A stretch of DNA of 64,000 nucleotides from Candidatus Izemoplasmatales bacterium. Its GTDB lineage: Bacteria; Bacillota_I; Bacilli_A; Izemoplasmatales; Hujiaoplasmataceae. Below, piece by piece: positions 26,459 through 35,823 of the stretch. The stretch lies in contig JAQVVR010000008.1 in the NCBI GenBank assembly GCA_028698875.1, forward strand, positions 1-64,000, read 5' to 3'. A program made the position numbers and the translations under genes. Under the pieces are notes generated by a model that was given only the letters and a program-made list of their open reading frames with translations, searched no databases and had not been told where the DNA came from. Positions within the stretch are counted from its first letter, which is position 1. Every line of letters starts with the position of its first letter.

Positions 26459-26621
26459 CTAACCTTTTGCGAGAATACAAAACTCTAAATATTGAGAAAA
26501 TACTCGTTTTTTCTTTTATTATATCATTTAAACTGTTTTTATGAAATGGAAAACCAATATATGAATGATGTAAACCCGTGGAACATTTTTACATAGTATG
26601 ACTTAGTGACAAATGAAATGT

Positions 26622-27605
26622 TTAGAATATCCCGATTGTTCGCAAAATAACAATAATGATAATCATGGACGGAATTGAAAATAACGTCGACCAAACAACA
26701 ATCTGTCCAGCAAGGTTATCGTCTCCGCCCATTTCTTTGGCTATTACGGCACTAACCACCGCCGCAGGAGTAGCAAATAGTGCTACTGCTGCGGCATATG
26801 CTGCACCACCAAAATTAGGAAACATAAAATAGGTTATGGTCAATGCCAATGCCGGGATTACGATTAATCGGAAGGTAGTGCCAACAATGATTGGCTTGAT
26901 ATAATTGGTTGCTGATTTGAACTCAAATTGTCCCCCCAGCATAATTAAAGCGATAGGAGTCGTTACTGCCGCCACGTATTTGATTGCTGGGTAAAAACCG
27001 GGAATGTCAGTAAGCCGGAATTCAATACCATACGAAATAAACAACGCTCTTACAATTAAGGTAACAATAGCTATGAAAACCCCAATATTTAAAGGGTTCT
27101 TAATTATTTCATGCAATACAAGTCCAATTGTCAATTTTTTTGATTTCTTGTGATCATAAATCGTAAATGTTAAAATCGAAAAGACATTGAGCAGCGGTGT
27201 TGTCAAAACAAGCAAAGATGCTAAAGCTGCACCTTCCGCTCCAAATAAAGCTGTTGCCAGTGGCAGTCCTAAAACCATGTTATTGGCGCGAAATACACTT
27301 TGAATTACTGTTCCTTTGTACTGTTTTTCGGGAATAAACAGTTTAGCAACTAAAATGCCAATGAAAAACATCGCAACCGTTCCCACATATGCGTAAAGGA
27401 TGAACCCCCAATTGATATTATCTAAACTCTCTAAGTCATATAGATTGGCAAATAGTAAAACCGGCATAAAAAAATTGAAAACTATTTTATTAAGTGACTT
27501 CAAAAATGATTCGTCAATAATTTTGATTCTTCTAAGAATATATCCAACTAATATGAGCAATATTAATGGTGCAACAGCATTGACAGCGAACAACAATGAA
27601 TCCAT
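26622..27605 (-). CDS. AEC-family transporter
   Basis: The 327-residue protein has about ten membrane helices in two halves. It matches the auxin efflux carrier family (PF03547) of bacteria, which exports or imports organic acids such as malate. FNFFMPVLLFANLYD near residue 45 and VFRANNMVLGLPLATALFG near 108 are typical, the latter carrying the usual N-N pair and broken helix. It has its own ribosome site (GGAGA) and lies about 300 nt beyond the corrinoid cassette, so a functional link is not shown. Confidence 0.88.
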   Translation of the reverse strand: MDSLLFAVNAVAPLILLILVGYILRRIKIIDESFLKSLNKIVFNFFMPVLLFANLYDLESLDNINWGFILYAYVGTVAMFFIGILVAKLFIPEKQYKGTVIQSVFRANNMVLGLPLATALFGAEGAALASLLVLTTPLLNVFSILTFTIYDHKKSKKLTIGLVLHEIIKNPLNIGVFIAIVTLIVRALFISYGIEFRLTDIPGFYPAIKYVAAVTTPIALIMLGGQFEFKSATNYIKPIIVGTTFRLIVIPALALTITYFMFPNFGGAAYAAAVALFATPAAVVSAVIAKEMGGDDNLAGQIVVWSTLFSIPSMIIIIVILRTIGIF

Positions 27606-27770
27606 ATTTTATCTCCGAGAAAGTTGACATCATCCGCCGCAATATTGACGGCTACCGTTTTATATTATACCGCGAAAACCGTAAAAACGCTGCTTCAATG
27701 CATCGAATTTACAAAAATCTTCTTGTTAAAATTTTTCAAACTATTAACATGAACAAATATCGTAATTTAT

Positions 27771-27802
27771 AAAAAAAAGTCCATTTTAAAAAATGGGCTT
27801 TT
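27771..27802 (-). terminator. Terminator after the cupin gene
   Basis: AAAAGtCCATTTT pairs with AAATGGGCTTTT, followed by eight T on the minus strand. Confidence 0.85.
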
Positions 27803-27839
27803 GCGTTTCAAAATCAGTCCTTTATAATCATAGTTATGG

Positions 27840-28184
27840 TTATTTATGACCTTCTTTTGGCACAATGCATATGAACTTAAAAACAGCAGCGCCTACGTTT
27901 CGAAATTGATGTATCGCGTTTGCAGGGACAAATGCATAGGCACCGGCAAACACCTTATTATTACTACCGTCAATGTATAACTCCCCTTCGCCTTCAATGA
28001 TATAGTTTATATGTGGCCATGAGTGTGAATGTTTGGGAGTATATCCGTCTTTTTCAACTTCGATGACTCGCATCACATAATCATCCCACCCATTGTCTGG
28101 AGAAACAAGAACTTTCATGAATGCATTCTTAGCTTCTGGATTTGTGATTGCCTTCCCATTTAAATTATTAATGTTTCCAATCAT
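27840..28184 (-). CDS. Small cupin-domain protein
   Basis: A 114-residue single cupin. The first metal-binding motif reads HSHSWPHINYIIEGEG (two His, then Glu) and the second PANAIHQFRN supplies the last His. Such proteins bind a metal and a small ligand; enzymatic roles vary widely and none can be chosen here. It is the last gene of a set with the M20 peptidase (33 nt gap), and GGAGGAG lies before the ATG. Confidence 0.82.
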   Translation of the reverse strand: MIGNINNLNGKAITNPEAKNAFMKVLVSPDNGWDDYVMRVIEVEKDGYTPKHSHSWPHINYIIEGEGELYIDGSNNKVFAGAYAFVPANAIHQFRNVGAAVFKFICIVPKEGHK

Positions 28185-28217
28185 ATCTATTCTCCTCCAT
28201 ATATTTATTCAACTTCA

Positions 28218-29660
28218 TCATTTTCCTGTTTTCATTAGGTACTTGTAAAACACTACTGCCTCCGCCACTGTTTCAATTTTAATGGATTCATTGATTCCAT
28301 GCATCTTTTTCAGATCCGCATTATTGACGCGAATTGGTGAAAATCGAATTGCTGCGTCACAGATTTCTGTGTAGTGGCGTGCATCGGTTCCACCCATGAT
28401 TACATACGGAGATATTAAAACATCAGGATAGTTTTGTTTCACGGCTTCCACTAGCATCTTATATGCATTGCTCTTAGTATTGACAATTGGTGAGGCTTCT
28501 CTACCGTTTAAAAATTCGCACTCTAAATCATACTTTGCGGCAATTTTCCTGATAACCGTAAGCGTTGATTCGATATTTTGAATTGGATGAGTCCGCAGAT
28601 TGACAATCAGATAAGCCTCCGAAGGAATAACGTTTGCCGCATCGGATCCTTTCGCTTGAGTAAACGCAATCGTTGTGGACAGTAACGCCCGTCCATAACT
28701 GTTAATTTTAGGTAATAATATCGTCAATAACGGTTTGAAAAGCCACATATTACCAAATAAAAGTCGAAACGGAAAACTCATTGACGATGAGGCTGTAACA
28801 AACATATCTTCAACTTCTTTGATCATTTTGGTTTTCAATGGAAAATGTTTGTCAATATCTACTACAAACCGGGAAAGCCGGACAAGTGGTGTATTAGCTG
28901 GCGGTGTACTCGAATGGCCTCCGTGCGATTTTGCTTTGACTTTGAGATCGATATACCCTTTTTCTATTACTCCAAGTAATGCCATAGGCCGAGTAACAGA
29001 AGGCAATACTCCTTCGACGATTGCTCCACCCTCGTCTAAAACAAGTGATGGACTAACCTTTTGCTCTTTAAGCCATTTGACGATACTGGCTGCACCCGTT
29101 CCCGATGTTTCTTCATCAGATGAACTTGCAAACCAGATATCCGTTTCGGGAACAAAGCCTTCGGCTATTAATTCGTCCGCTGCTTTAAAGAAGGCGTATA
29201 GTGTGCATTTTGTATCAAATGTTCCTCGCCCCCAAATTTCTCCATCTTTAATCAACCCAGAAAATGGTTCAACTGTCCATCCATCAGCTAAAGCGGGGAC
29301 AACATCCTGATGGGCCATAAATAAAAGTGGTTGTTTCTCTGCGTTTTTTCCCGGCCATTTATACAGTAACGATCCCCCCGGAAATTTATGCTTTTCAACG
29401 GTTTTGTCAACGTTGGGAAACAGACTGTCCATGACTTTTTGAAGTTCGAGAAACGGAATAAAACTATCTTCGTCCGCAGCGGAAATTGTCTTAATTTTAA
29501 TCATTTCCGCCAATTCACGAGCATACTTCATCTGTAAATCTTGGGGAATACTAACCGGAAGTTTCTGATATGGTTTGTCTTTGATGAGTGCTGTCTTGAT
29601 AACCGCAATAAGTAATAAAAGTAATAACAACCCGAAAATAATCAATAAAATATATTCCAT
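28218..29660 (-). CDS. M20-family metallopeptidase with N-terminal anchor
   Basis: The 480-residue protein starts with a membrane segment (about 3-25). The M20 fold follows, with metal ligands in FMAHQDVVP, the catalytic SSDEETSGTGA, and a late GGTDARHY. It resembles carboxypeptidase S/PM20D1-type members and should cleave or form an amide bond of an N-acyl amino acid or small peptide. The anchor may hold it at the membrane on either side. It follows a two-gene membrane system by 12 nt, which suggests that transport and cleavage are linked. Confidence 0.87.
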   Translation of the reverse strand: MEYILLIIFGLLLLLLLIAVIKTALIKDKPYQKLPVSIPQDLQMKYARELAEMIKIKTISAADEDSFIPFLELQKVMDSLFPNVDKTVEKHKFPGGSLLYKWPGKNAEKQPLLFMAHQDVVPALADGWTVEPFSGLIKDGEIWGRGTFDTKCTLYAFFKAADELIAEGFVPETDIWFASSSDEETSGTGAASIVKWLKEQKVSPSLVLDEGGAIVEGVLPSVTRPMALLGVIEKGYIDLKVKAKSHGGHSSTPPANTPLVRLSRFVVDIDKHFPLKTKMIKEVEDMFVTASSSMSFPFRLLFGNMWLFKPLLTILLPKINSYGRALLSTTIAFTQAKGSDAANVIPSEAYLIVNLRTHPIQNIESTLTVIRKIAAKYDLECEFLNGREASPIVNTKSNAYKMLVEAVKQNYPDVLISPYVIMGGTDARHYTEICDAAIRFSPIRVNNADLKKMHGINESIKIETVAEAVVFYKYLMKTGK

Positions 29661-29672
29661 CTTATTTCCCCC

Positions 29673-30338
29673 TTACAACCATTTTTTATCGAACATGATT
29701 TTAGCGGCAATTACTGAGACAACCGCTCCAATTATGATAGCAATTGATAGTGTTGATACCACGAATCCTGGAGCGACCAGCCCAAGAACAACCATGACAA
29801 CTAATGGAACGATAACCAATTTAAGATTTCCACGGAAATACTTGTATCCTAATGCGCCAAACAGCGCCGAAACAACCCAGTTAAATGCTGGTTGTAAAAC
29901 GGGATTATTGAGCAATGGAGATAGCGGTATCAACATGATAACACCCAGGCCCATAATAACAACCGTTGTAATCGTTGAAGCTGACACTGCAAGCGTCGAA
30001 ACAACTTCATTTTCAGGCGTGCCAATTTCCGTGTTGCATAATTGTCTTGCATTCATTGCACACGGAATTTTTAAATTAGATAAATTTCCGGTAACAAATG
30101 CTAAATATGTTGCACTAGTTCCCAACATCGGACCATAGGTTGCCACTTCGACAATTCCCCCTGGAAGTTGAAGAATCGACAGGGCGATAAAGCCTTCAAG
30201 CAATTTAGCACTATCTGGCATTTGTCCAGTAACAAGCCAAATTGTAAATGGAACAAGTAACATTACCGATAATCCCAATGAGAGAAATATCCGTCCGTTG
30301 CGATGCAAAATATCATTATAAGTTTTGGGCGCTTTCAT
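29673..30338 (-). CDS. Unrecognised membrane protein, partner of DUF5058 protein
   Basis: This 221-residue protein has about five or six membrane segments and a loop with the sequence IPCAMNARQLCNTEIGTPENE, notable for two Cys and an acidic tail. I do not recognise a named family. Its ATG overlaps the stop of the DUF5058 gene (TAATG), so the two are translated together and probably form one membrane complex. The peptidase follows directly. A transporter for peptides or acyl amino acids is a guess based on that neighbour. Confidence 0.65.
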   Translation of the reverse strand: MKAPKTYNDILHRNGRIFLSLGLSVMLLVPFTIWLVTGQMPDSAKLLEGFIALSILQLPGGIVEVATYGPMLGTSATYLAFVTGNLSNLKIPCAMNARQLCNTEIGTPENEVVSTLAVSASTITTVVIMGLGVIMLIPLSPLLNNPVLQPAFNWVVSALFGALGYKYFRGNLKLVIVPLVVMVVLGLVAPGFVVSTLSIAIIIGAVVSVIAAKIMFDKKWL

Positions 30339-31156
30339 TAATAGATACCTCCCATGCCGAGGAATACCGCAACTGCCATACCAAAGATCATTGACAGTGC
30401 TAATGAGAAATTTTCAAGCCATTTGATGTTTTTCTTCCGTACCAGCCAGTCAAAAAAAGCCATGGCACCCATTGCGGAAATCATCACAATTATGGGAACG
30501 AACGTCGCTTTATTCTCGGTCACGTAATTACCATCGAGATCAAGAATATATGCACCATCTTCAATAACCCGTACTTCATATTTGATAATTTTAGCGACCG
30601 CATCACCAATGTAGGCGCAAATCATACCAATGAAAAAAGCATCAAACAGAATTTTTCCAAAACCCTTACCATTGTTTGATGTGGCTTTGTTGATTACTTT
30701 TAGTTGATACTTTTTGAAAAAGAACAGTGCAAACAATCCACCCCACATGATTGACAATGTCATAACGAAAGCAATTGTCACATAGTTTTCTGCCGTCATG
30801 GTCGCAACAGTTATTCCCGTAGAAGCAACTGATGCAGCCATTAATTCATAATGAAGAGCTCCGACGACAGATAATCTAATCCATGGTAACGGGATACCTA
30901 ATAATCCCGACATAGTAATTACGCCAATAAAGATACCCAATGAAGGTAGCACTGAGAAACTTACCGAACTAACTATAGCCTTACGGACTTGGTCTTTCGA
31001 CATGCCAAGCCTTTTGCTTTGACGATATGCTGAAAGTGCGAAATACAATGATCCAGCAAGAATAAAGAGCGCTACAAAAATCGCTAAAGCATACATCCAC
31101 CATGACTCTTTGATTTCGCTAGCTGATAAAGCAGCGAATGGAGTTATGAAAATCAT
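30338..31156 (-). CDS. DUF5058-family membrane protein
   Basis: The 272-residue protein has about seven membrane segments and matches the DUF5058 family (WWMYALAIFVALFILAGSLYF near the N-terminus, then SKRLGMSKDQVRKAIVSSVS). The function is unknown. GGGGGA before the ATG sets the start. It is the first gene of a four-gene set: DUF5058, unrecognised partner, M20 peptidase, cupin. The tight packing suggests a two-subunit carrier that supplies the peptidase. Confidence 0.78.
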   Translation of the reverse strand: MIFITPFAALSASEIKESWWMYALAIFVALFILAGSLYFALSAYRQSKRLGMSKDQVRKAIVSSVSFSVLPSLGIFIGVITMSGLLGIPLPWIRLSVVGALHYELMAASVASTGITVATMTAENYVTIAFVMTLSIMWGGLFALFFFKKYQLKVINKATSNNGKGFGKILFDAFFIGMICAYIGDAVAKIIKYEVRVIEDGAYILDLDGNYVTENKATFVPIIVMISAMGAMAFFDWLVRKKNIKWLENFSLALSMIFGMAVAVFLGMGGIY

Positions 31157-31263
31157 TTTATTCCCCCTCGTTAGTTAGTAATCTAAACGTTGGGTTTATT
31201 CTATAATAACTTTTCGATTATTTCAACTGACAAGATGAAAATATAACGGATTTTGTTTCATAA

Positions 31264-31297
31264 AAAAAGGGTCAAAAATAGCAAACAGACCCTTTTT
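31264..31297 (-). terminator. Terminator after xth
   Basis: AAAAGGGTC pairs with GACCCTTTT. T residues follow on both sides, the longer run being on the minus strand. Confidence 0.8.
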
Positions 31298-31371
31298 GAT
31301 GAATATCATTTTTGACTAGATTTTCCTTTACTATACAATATCATTTCCTTTATGGAAAATTCAAATCCCAC

Positions 31372-32118
31372 TTACTCCCAATCCAAAATAATTGGACAGT
31401 GATCAGACCCATAAATATCAGTCAAAATATCGGCGTTTTTTATTCTTCCTTTAAGAATATCAGATACCACGAAATAATCAATGCGCCATCCTGAATTGTT
31501 TTCGCGAGCATGAAACATATATGACCACCAGGAATACTTTATTTTAGCTGAATTTAAGTAACGAAATGTATCAGTGAATCCTTGTGACAAAAGCATTGTG
31601 AATTTTGCTCTTTCCTCATCAGAAAACCCAGCATTAAAATGATTTGTCTTCGGATTTTTTATGTCAATTTCTTGATGGGCAACATTCAAATCCCCACACA
31701 GAATAACAGGTTTTTTTTGGTTTAACTTTGTTAGGTAGGCACGCAATAAATCTTCATATTCCATTCGATATGGAAGTCTTACCAAGCCCTCCTGAGAGTT
31801 AGGAGAGTAGACAGTTACCAAAAAGAAATCTTCATACTCAAGGGTGATTGCTCGGCCTTCATCGTTATAATTACCATCAATGCCATCAATGATCATTAGT
31901 GGTTTTCCCTTATAGATAACCGCAGTTCCAGAATATCCTCTTTTATCGGCACTGTTGAAATGAATATTATAACCCGGAAACTCGATGTTAAGTTGGTCTG
32001 GTTGCATCTTGGTCTCTTGGATGCAGAAAACATCTGCATTCACAGTCGTGAAAAAATCCATAAACCCTTTATTAAGACATGCTCGTAATCCATTAGTATT
32101 CCAAGATACTATTTTCAT
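31372..32118 (-). CDS. xth: Exodeoxyribonuclease III
   Basis: The 248-residue protein is a full-length ExoIII/AP endonuclease: KIVSWNTNGLRA at the start, QETKMQ with the catalytic Glu, the LCGDLNVAH motif, and the closing GSDHCPI with Asp-His. It cuts DNA 5' of abasic sites and removes nucleotides from 3' ends during base-excision repair. It is monocistronic, with AGGAG before the ATG and a terminator downstream. Confidence 0.96.
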   Translation of the reverse strand: MKIVSWNTNGLRACLNKGFMDFFTTVNADVFCIQETKMQPDQLNIEFPGYNIHFNSADKRGYSGTAVIYKGKPLMIIDGIDGNYNDEGRAITLEYEDFFLVTVYSPNSQEGLVRLPYRMEYEDLLRAYLTKLNQKKPVILCGDLNVAHQEIDIKNPKTNHFNAGFSDEERAKFTMLLSQGFTDTFRYLNSAKIKYSWWSYMFHARENNSGWRIDYFVVSDILKGRIKNADILTDIYGSDHCPIILDWE

Positions 32119-32235
32119 TTAATCAACTCCTATTGTTCAATATTTCCACTATAATTATACACTATTTATATTATAACAAGTATGCATCAGATCCCTATTA
32201 TTATCAACGAATAAAATCCAGCGAACAAGATATGC

Positions 32236-32273
32236 TAAAAAAAGGCTGGCAAACAATATATGTTTGCTAACCT
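32236..32273 (-). terminator. Terminator after the LemA gene
   Basis: GGTTAGCAAAC pairs with GTTTGCCAGCC (G-T pairs included) on the minus strand, followed by seven T. Confidence 0.85.
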
Positions 32274-32297
32274 CTTTCCACAGGCAAGTAAGGCATC

Positions 32298-32882
32298 TTA
32301 AAATTTGACTTTAATTCCTTGTCTTTCGGTTTCGTCAGAAACTTCGAAAAATTTTGCAGCTTCAAACTTGAACATACGTGCCACAATATTTGAAGGAAAA
32401 AGTTCAATCTTGTTGTTGAAATTCAGAACCGTATCATTATAGAACTGGCGATTGAAGGAAATCTTATCTTCAGTATCCTTCAATTGCGCCATAAGTTCCT
32501 TAAAGTTTTCGTTGGCTTTCAATTCCGGATACTGTTCTTGAACCATAAGTAGCCGTGACAATGTGCCCGATAATCCTTTTTCAGCTTCAGCCATTTGACC
32601 AACATCACCGGTTTTTTGCGCTTGAGCATATAATCCCCGGGCTTTTCCAAATTCAGTAAAGATATCTTTTTCATGAGAAGCATAGCCTTTGACTGTCTCA
32701 ACAAGGTTGGGAATCAAATCAAAACGACGTTTAAGTTGGACATCGATTTGGCTCCAGCCATTGCGAACCTTGTTGCGTAAAACAACAAGCTTGTTATAAA
32801 TGCTAATGATGAAGATGACAAGCAGTACAACTACTGCCGCGATAATGATACCAATAATGTCTCCTGTAAGTGATAAAAACAT
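32298..32882 (-). CDS. lemA: LemA-family protein
   Basis: The 194-residue protein has one N-terminal membrane segment (about 8-28) and the LemA helical bundle, with NKVRNGWSQIDVQLKRRFDL and IPNLVETVKGYASHE as family hallmarks. The helical part sits outside or at the membrane; the function is not settled. It lies 34 nt after the DUF2207 gene, a pairing found in many bacteria, and the two probably act together at the envelope. Confidence 0.94.
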   Translation of the reverse strand: MFLSLTGDIIGIIIAAVVVLLVIFIISIYNKLVVLRNKVRNGWSQIDVQLKRRFDLIPNLVETVKGYASHEKDIFTEFGKARGLYAQAQKTGDVGQMAEAEKGLSGTLSRLLMVQEQYPELKANENFKELMAQLKDTEDKISFNRQFYNDTVLNFNNKIELFPSNIVARMFKFEAAKFFEVSDETERQGIKVKF

Positions 32883-32916
32883 ATTATGTTACCCCTCTCT
32901 TCTTTCTTTCTATTTT

Positions 32917-34890
32917 TTAACGGCTTCTGCCGCCACCGCCGCCGCCACCAAACGAACTACCGCCACCGAAGCCCCCACCTCTACCAGAGCCTCCGGCTCG
33001 TGATTGATTATATGCTACGATAGTACGCCGTGCATTAGATTTAGCTGCGGATATCGACTGACTAAAATGCCCAAATGCATATCCGTAGTAAAATCCCCGT
33101 GATCGATACCCAGACCGCATAAACGTTCCTTCGGAATCATCTATTTCGGTTTCGGGAAGTCTCACTTTTAATTGACTCATTACTTTATCTGCACATTTTA
33201 GTGAAGTTGCATAAACTAGATAATGCTCCCACACCGTTACCCCAGGAATTGGATATTCTTTCATGTTTCCAAAGTTCTCCAAGAAATTACGGAACGCCTT
33301 CCATTTGACGAATTCCTCATTGCCAGCAACAGTTCGGCGTTTGATGGTGGAAACATAGACTATATAACTGATGGTCACAACCACAGAAATAATTATTGCC
33401 AGTGTATTATCGATGTCAAGAAGGCCTTGCGTGATGAGTGCGATGATGAACATCAAAGCCGGAATGATAGTGAACCCGTATGCTTTTTTAACACCGGATG
33501 CAAGCGCGTTTTCAAAGTAGTTATGCTTTTCGCCAGCACTTTTAGCCAATCTTACAAATATTTTCGCATTTTGTTCAAATTTTGTTGCCGCTGAAATCCC
33601 TTTTTTGCCATAATCTTCAATTTGCTTAGTTGATACAGCACCGGACTCGCCAATTTCTTCAAAGAACCATGTAATGACGTGTTTCTCATGAGCTTTAAGT
33701 GCTGTTTGGTCCGCTTCTTGGTTAAGTCGAAGTTGGAAATCGGCTTCATTTGAAGTCAAATCCTGCCCAGAATAATCAATGGTTATATACTTTTTGCGAA
33801 TTAAATCAAGCATAGTCGCTGTCAGATCTTCATCATTTATCTTCTTCATGTAGTAAAGATAACTCATTTCTGCGGGCGTACTATTTGAAGGCAATTCGCG
33901 ATAATAATCGCCTGTGAATGTCGCCGTATATTCTTTATCATATTTACGATAAACAAAAATCGTAACGACAATCATTGTTACTGCCATACCTAAAGAAGTG
34001 AAAAAAATAACTTGCGCAAATGTGATTCGTAAATTTGTTTGGGCAGCTAGTTCAGTTTCATATGCCAAAAGTATTGTCTTGTTCATCTCATCGGTAATAA
34101 AAATATTACGAGAAGCGATGCTAGGAAACAAATCGTTAGGCGCAAGAATCCGGAATTCAATGAACTCATCGGGAGAAATATCTTCCATATTCATAACAAT
34201 TGTATCATTAGCTGGAATAGAAATAGTCCCTTTTGACAGCCCGTGTCCCCACGCTAATACATCCGGAACCGGATGTGAATTTGAAGGCAGTTTGACGGTG
34301 ACTGTTGCGTTTTTTATTGTTCCTTCCATATATTCAAAAAGTCGCCAATTTAGTTCAGAGATATCCGAATACTTGGTTATTGCGCCGATAATCTTATATG
34401 TATATACAAAAGTAACCTCACCATCAAGTCCACCAGCAGTACTAACATCGGCAAACAACGATTCACATGTGTCACTATCCGGATAACAAGTTATTAGATC
34501 CCCAAGTTCATCAAAATCGTTGTCAAACGAATATCCGACAATGATTTGCGAAGTAATATCTTGATTGTTCTTGAAAACCTGGACCCTTGCGACGGTTTCG
34601 TCGAATGAAGCAACATTTTGCGCTTTCATGGCAAGAGGATACCCGTCCCCGTATTTCTTATATTCAATATCTCGAAAGCGGACGCTCATTGCCTCGAAAT
34701 AATTCATATTCCAGGTTTCGATTACTGTCATATCACCATGTTCATCAATAGTGATATCGGCGATATAATCATCAATGGCAATTGAAGAAAAAAGCGAGCC
34801 AGAGCCACATGATTCTAACGAACCACCAAAGAAAAAAAAGATGCCGATCGCAAGTACTATGGTATTCAAAATCACTCTGATATTCTTCAT
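32917..34890 (-). CDS. DUF2207 membrane protein (YciQ-like)
   Basis: The protein has a signal or anchor segment, a DUF2207 extracellular domain (about 40-260), further membrane segments (near 300 and 470-510), a cytoplasmic region and a Gly-rich tail (GGSGRGGGFGGG). It is the usual partner of LemA, which follows. The function is unknown. An in-frame GTG lies four codons upstream at 34902, but neither start has a well-spaced ribosome site; GGGGG lies about 30 nt before the ATG, with a small GTCAC/GTGAC hairpin between that could bring it nearer. ATG at 34890 is preferred (657 residues). Confidence 0.85.
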   Translation of the reverse strand: MKNIRVILNTIVLAIGIFFFFGGSLESCGSGSLFSSIAIDDYIADITIDEHGDMTVIETWNMNYFEAMSVRFRDIEYKKYGDGYPLAMKAQNVASFDETVARVQVFKNNQDITSQIIVGYSFDNDFDELGDLITCYPDSDTCESLFADVSTAGGLDGEVTFVYTYKIIGAITKYSDISELNWRLFEYMEGTIKNATVTVKLPSNSHPVPDVLAWGHGLSKGTISIPANDTIVMNMEDISPDEFIEFRILAPNDLFPSIASRNIFITDEMNKTILLAYETELAAQTNLRITFAQVIFFTSLGMAVTMIVVTIFVYRKYDKEYTATFTGDYYRELPSNSTPAEMSYLYYMKKINDEDLTATMLDLIRKKYITIDYSGQDLTSNEADFQLRLNQEADQTALKAHEKHVITWFFEEIGESGAVSTKQIEDYGKKGISAATKFEQNAKIFVRLAKSAGEKHNYFENALASGVKKAYGFTIIPALMFIIALITQGLLDIDNTLAIIISVVVTISYIVYVSTIKRRTVAGNEEFVKWKAFRNFLENFGNMKEYPIPGVTVWEHYLVYATSLKCADKVMSQLKVRLPETEIDDSEGTFMRSGYRSRGFYYGYAFGHFSQSISAAKSNARRTIVAYNQSRAGGSGRGGGFGGGSSFGGGGGGGRSR

Positions 34891-35130
34891 ATGTATAGTC
34901 ACAAAAACGACGTGACTTACCCCCTTTCAAAAAGCATACAAATATCCTAGTTTCTACTTGAAATAAACAAAAACCAGACAATTTACATAACTGTTTTTAT
35001 GCATAAATTCATTATATCATCACTTACTATTTTTACAATTTTTTTTTAATTTTTATATAAATTATTTTCATATATTTCCACAAATACCATGACTAACTTT
35101 TTTTCTTTGTTTGCCTTAATAATAATTTAC

Positions 35131-35637
35131 TTATGGTCGTTGCGACCATTCTTCCATGGTGATTTCTAAATATGTGGGACCTTCATCAAGGTATTTTGGT
35201 CTTGATTTTATACGAAATCCGAGCCGATCATATAAAGACCATGCCGCTTTATTGTCCGGATGCGGATCAACGCAAGCGTATTTTGCATGGCCTTCATTAA
35301 AAGCTTTGTCTAGTGCATAAGAAAGGGCTATTTTTGCTATCCCTTTCCCTTGGGCTATCGGGAGTAGTTTAATATCCATGAAGGCTAAATCATGCTCTTC
35401 GTCGATATTATAAAATGTTTCTCCACAATATCCGATACCGTCTGCATAGATTGAGTAGTGACATCTTTTTGGTTTTTGAATCACCCATTCTAGCCATTTG
35501 TATAATTTATCCAGGGTGATTTTGATACCATCTGGGAAACCAACATAATACATAACCGTTCCATCATTCCAAAGATTCATAACATTTTCTAAATCTGCTC
35601 TAGATGTTTCAATAATTTTAACCTTACCAGTAAACAT
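35131..35637 (-). CDS. GNAT-family acetyltransferase
   Basis: The 168-residue protein has the GNAT acetyl-CoA loop in LLPIAQGKGIAKIALSYAL and a C-terminal YDRLGFRIKSRPK. It should move an acetyl group from acetyl-CoA to an amine; the acceptor is unknown. AGGTGA before the ATG at 35637 decides the start over the adjoining TTG. Confidence 0.87.
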   Translation of the reverse strand: MFTGKVKIIETSRADLENVMNLWNDGTVMYYVGFPDGIKITLDKLYKWLEWVIQKPKRCHYSIYADGIGYCGETFYNIDEEHDLAFMDIKLLPIAQGKGIAKIALSYALDKAFNEGHAKYACVDPHPDNKAAWSLYDRLGFRIKSRPKYLDEGPTYLEITMEEWSQRP

Positions 35638-35767
35638 CAAATCACCTCACATACACAATCAACTAAACTAAATGGATTATATATCGTTCTTATTTTTTCT
35701 AAAAGTACACAAAATAATCATTCAAAGTATAAATATCCTTATATTGTATGGAAACAAAAATATGAGA

Positions 35768-35776
35768 TGGTATAAT
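35768..35776 (+). promoter_or_regulatory. Extended -10 promoter of the aldehyde dehydrogenase gene
   Basis: TGGTATAAT with no good -35, about 48 nt before the start codon. Confidence 0.6.
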
Positions 35777-35823
35777 AAACGTTAGAAAAGATAAAAAACC
35801 GCTTTTGCGGAATGGAGGATTTT

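Noticed and set aside
28735-29310. A 191-codon open frame on the plus strand opposite the M20 peptidase gene
   Set aside because: It is antisense to a well-supported gene, has no family likeness and no ribosome site.
29575-30138. A 187-codon plus-strand frame opposite the peptidase and membrane-protein genes
   Set aside because: It spans two real minus-strand genes and reads as a shadow with low-complexity Thr/Ile/Asn runs.
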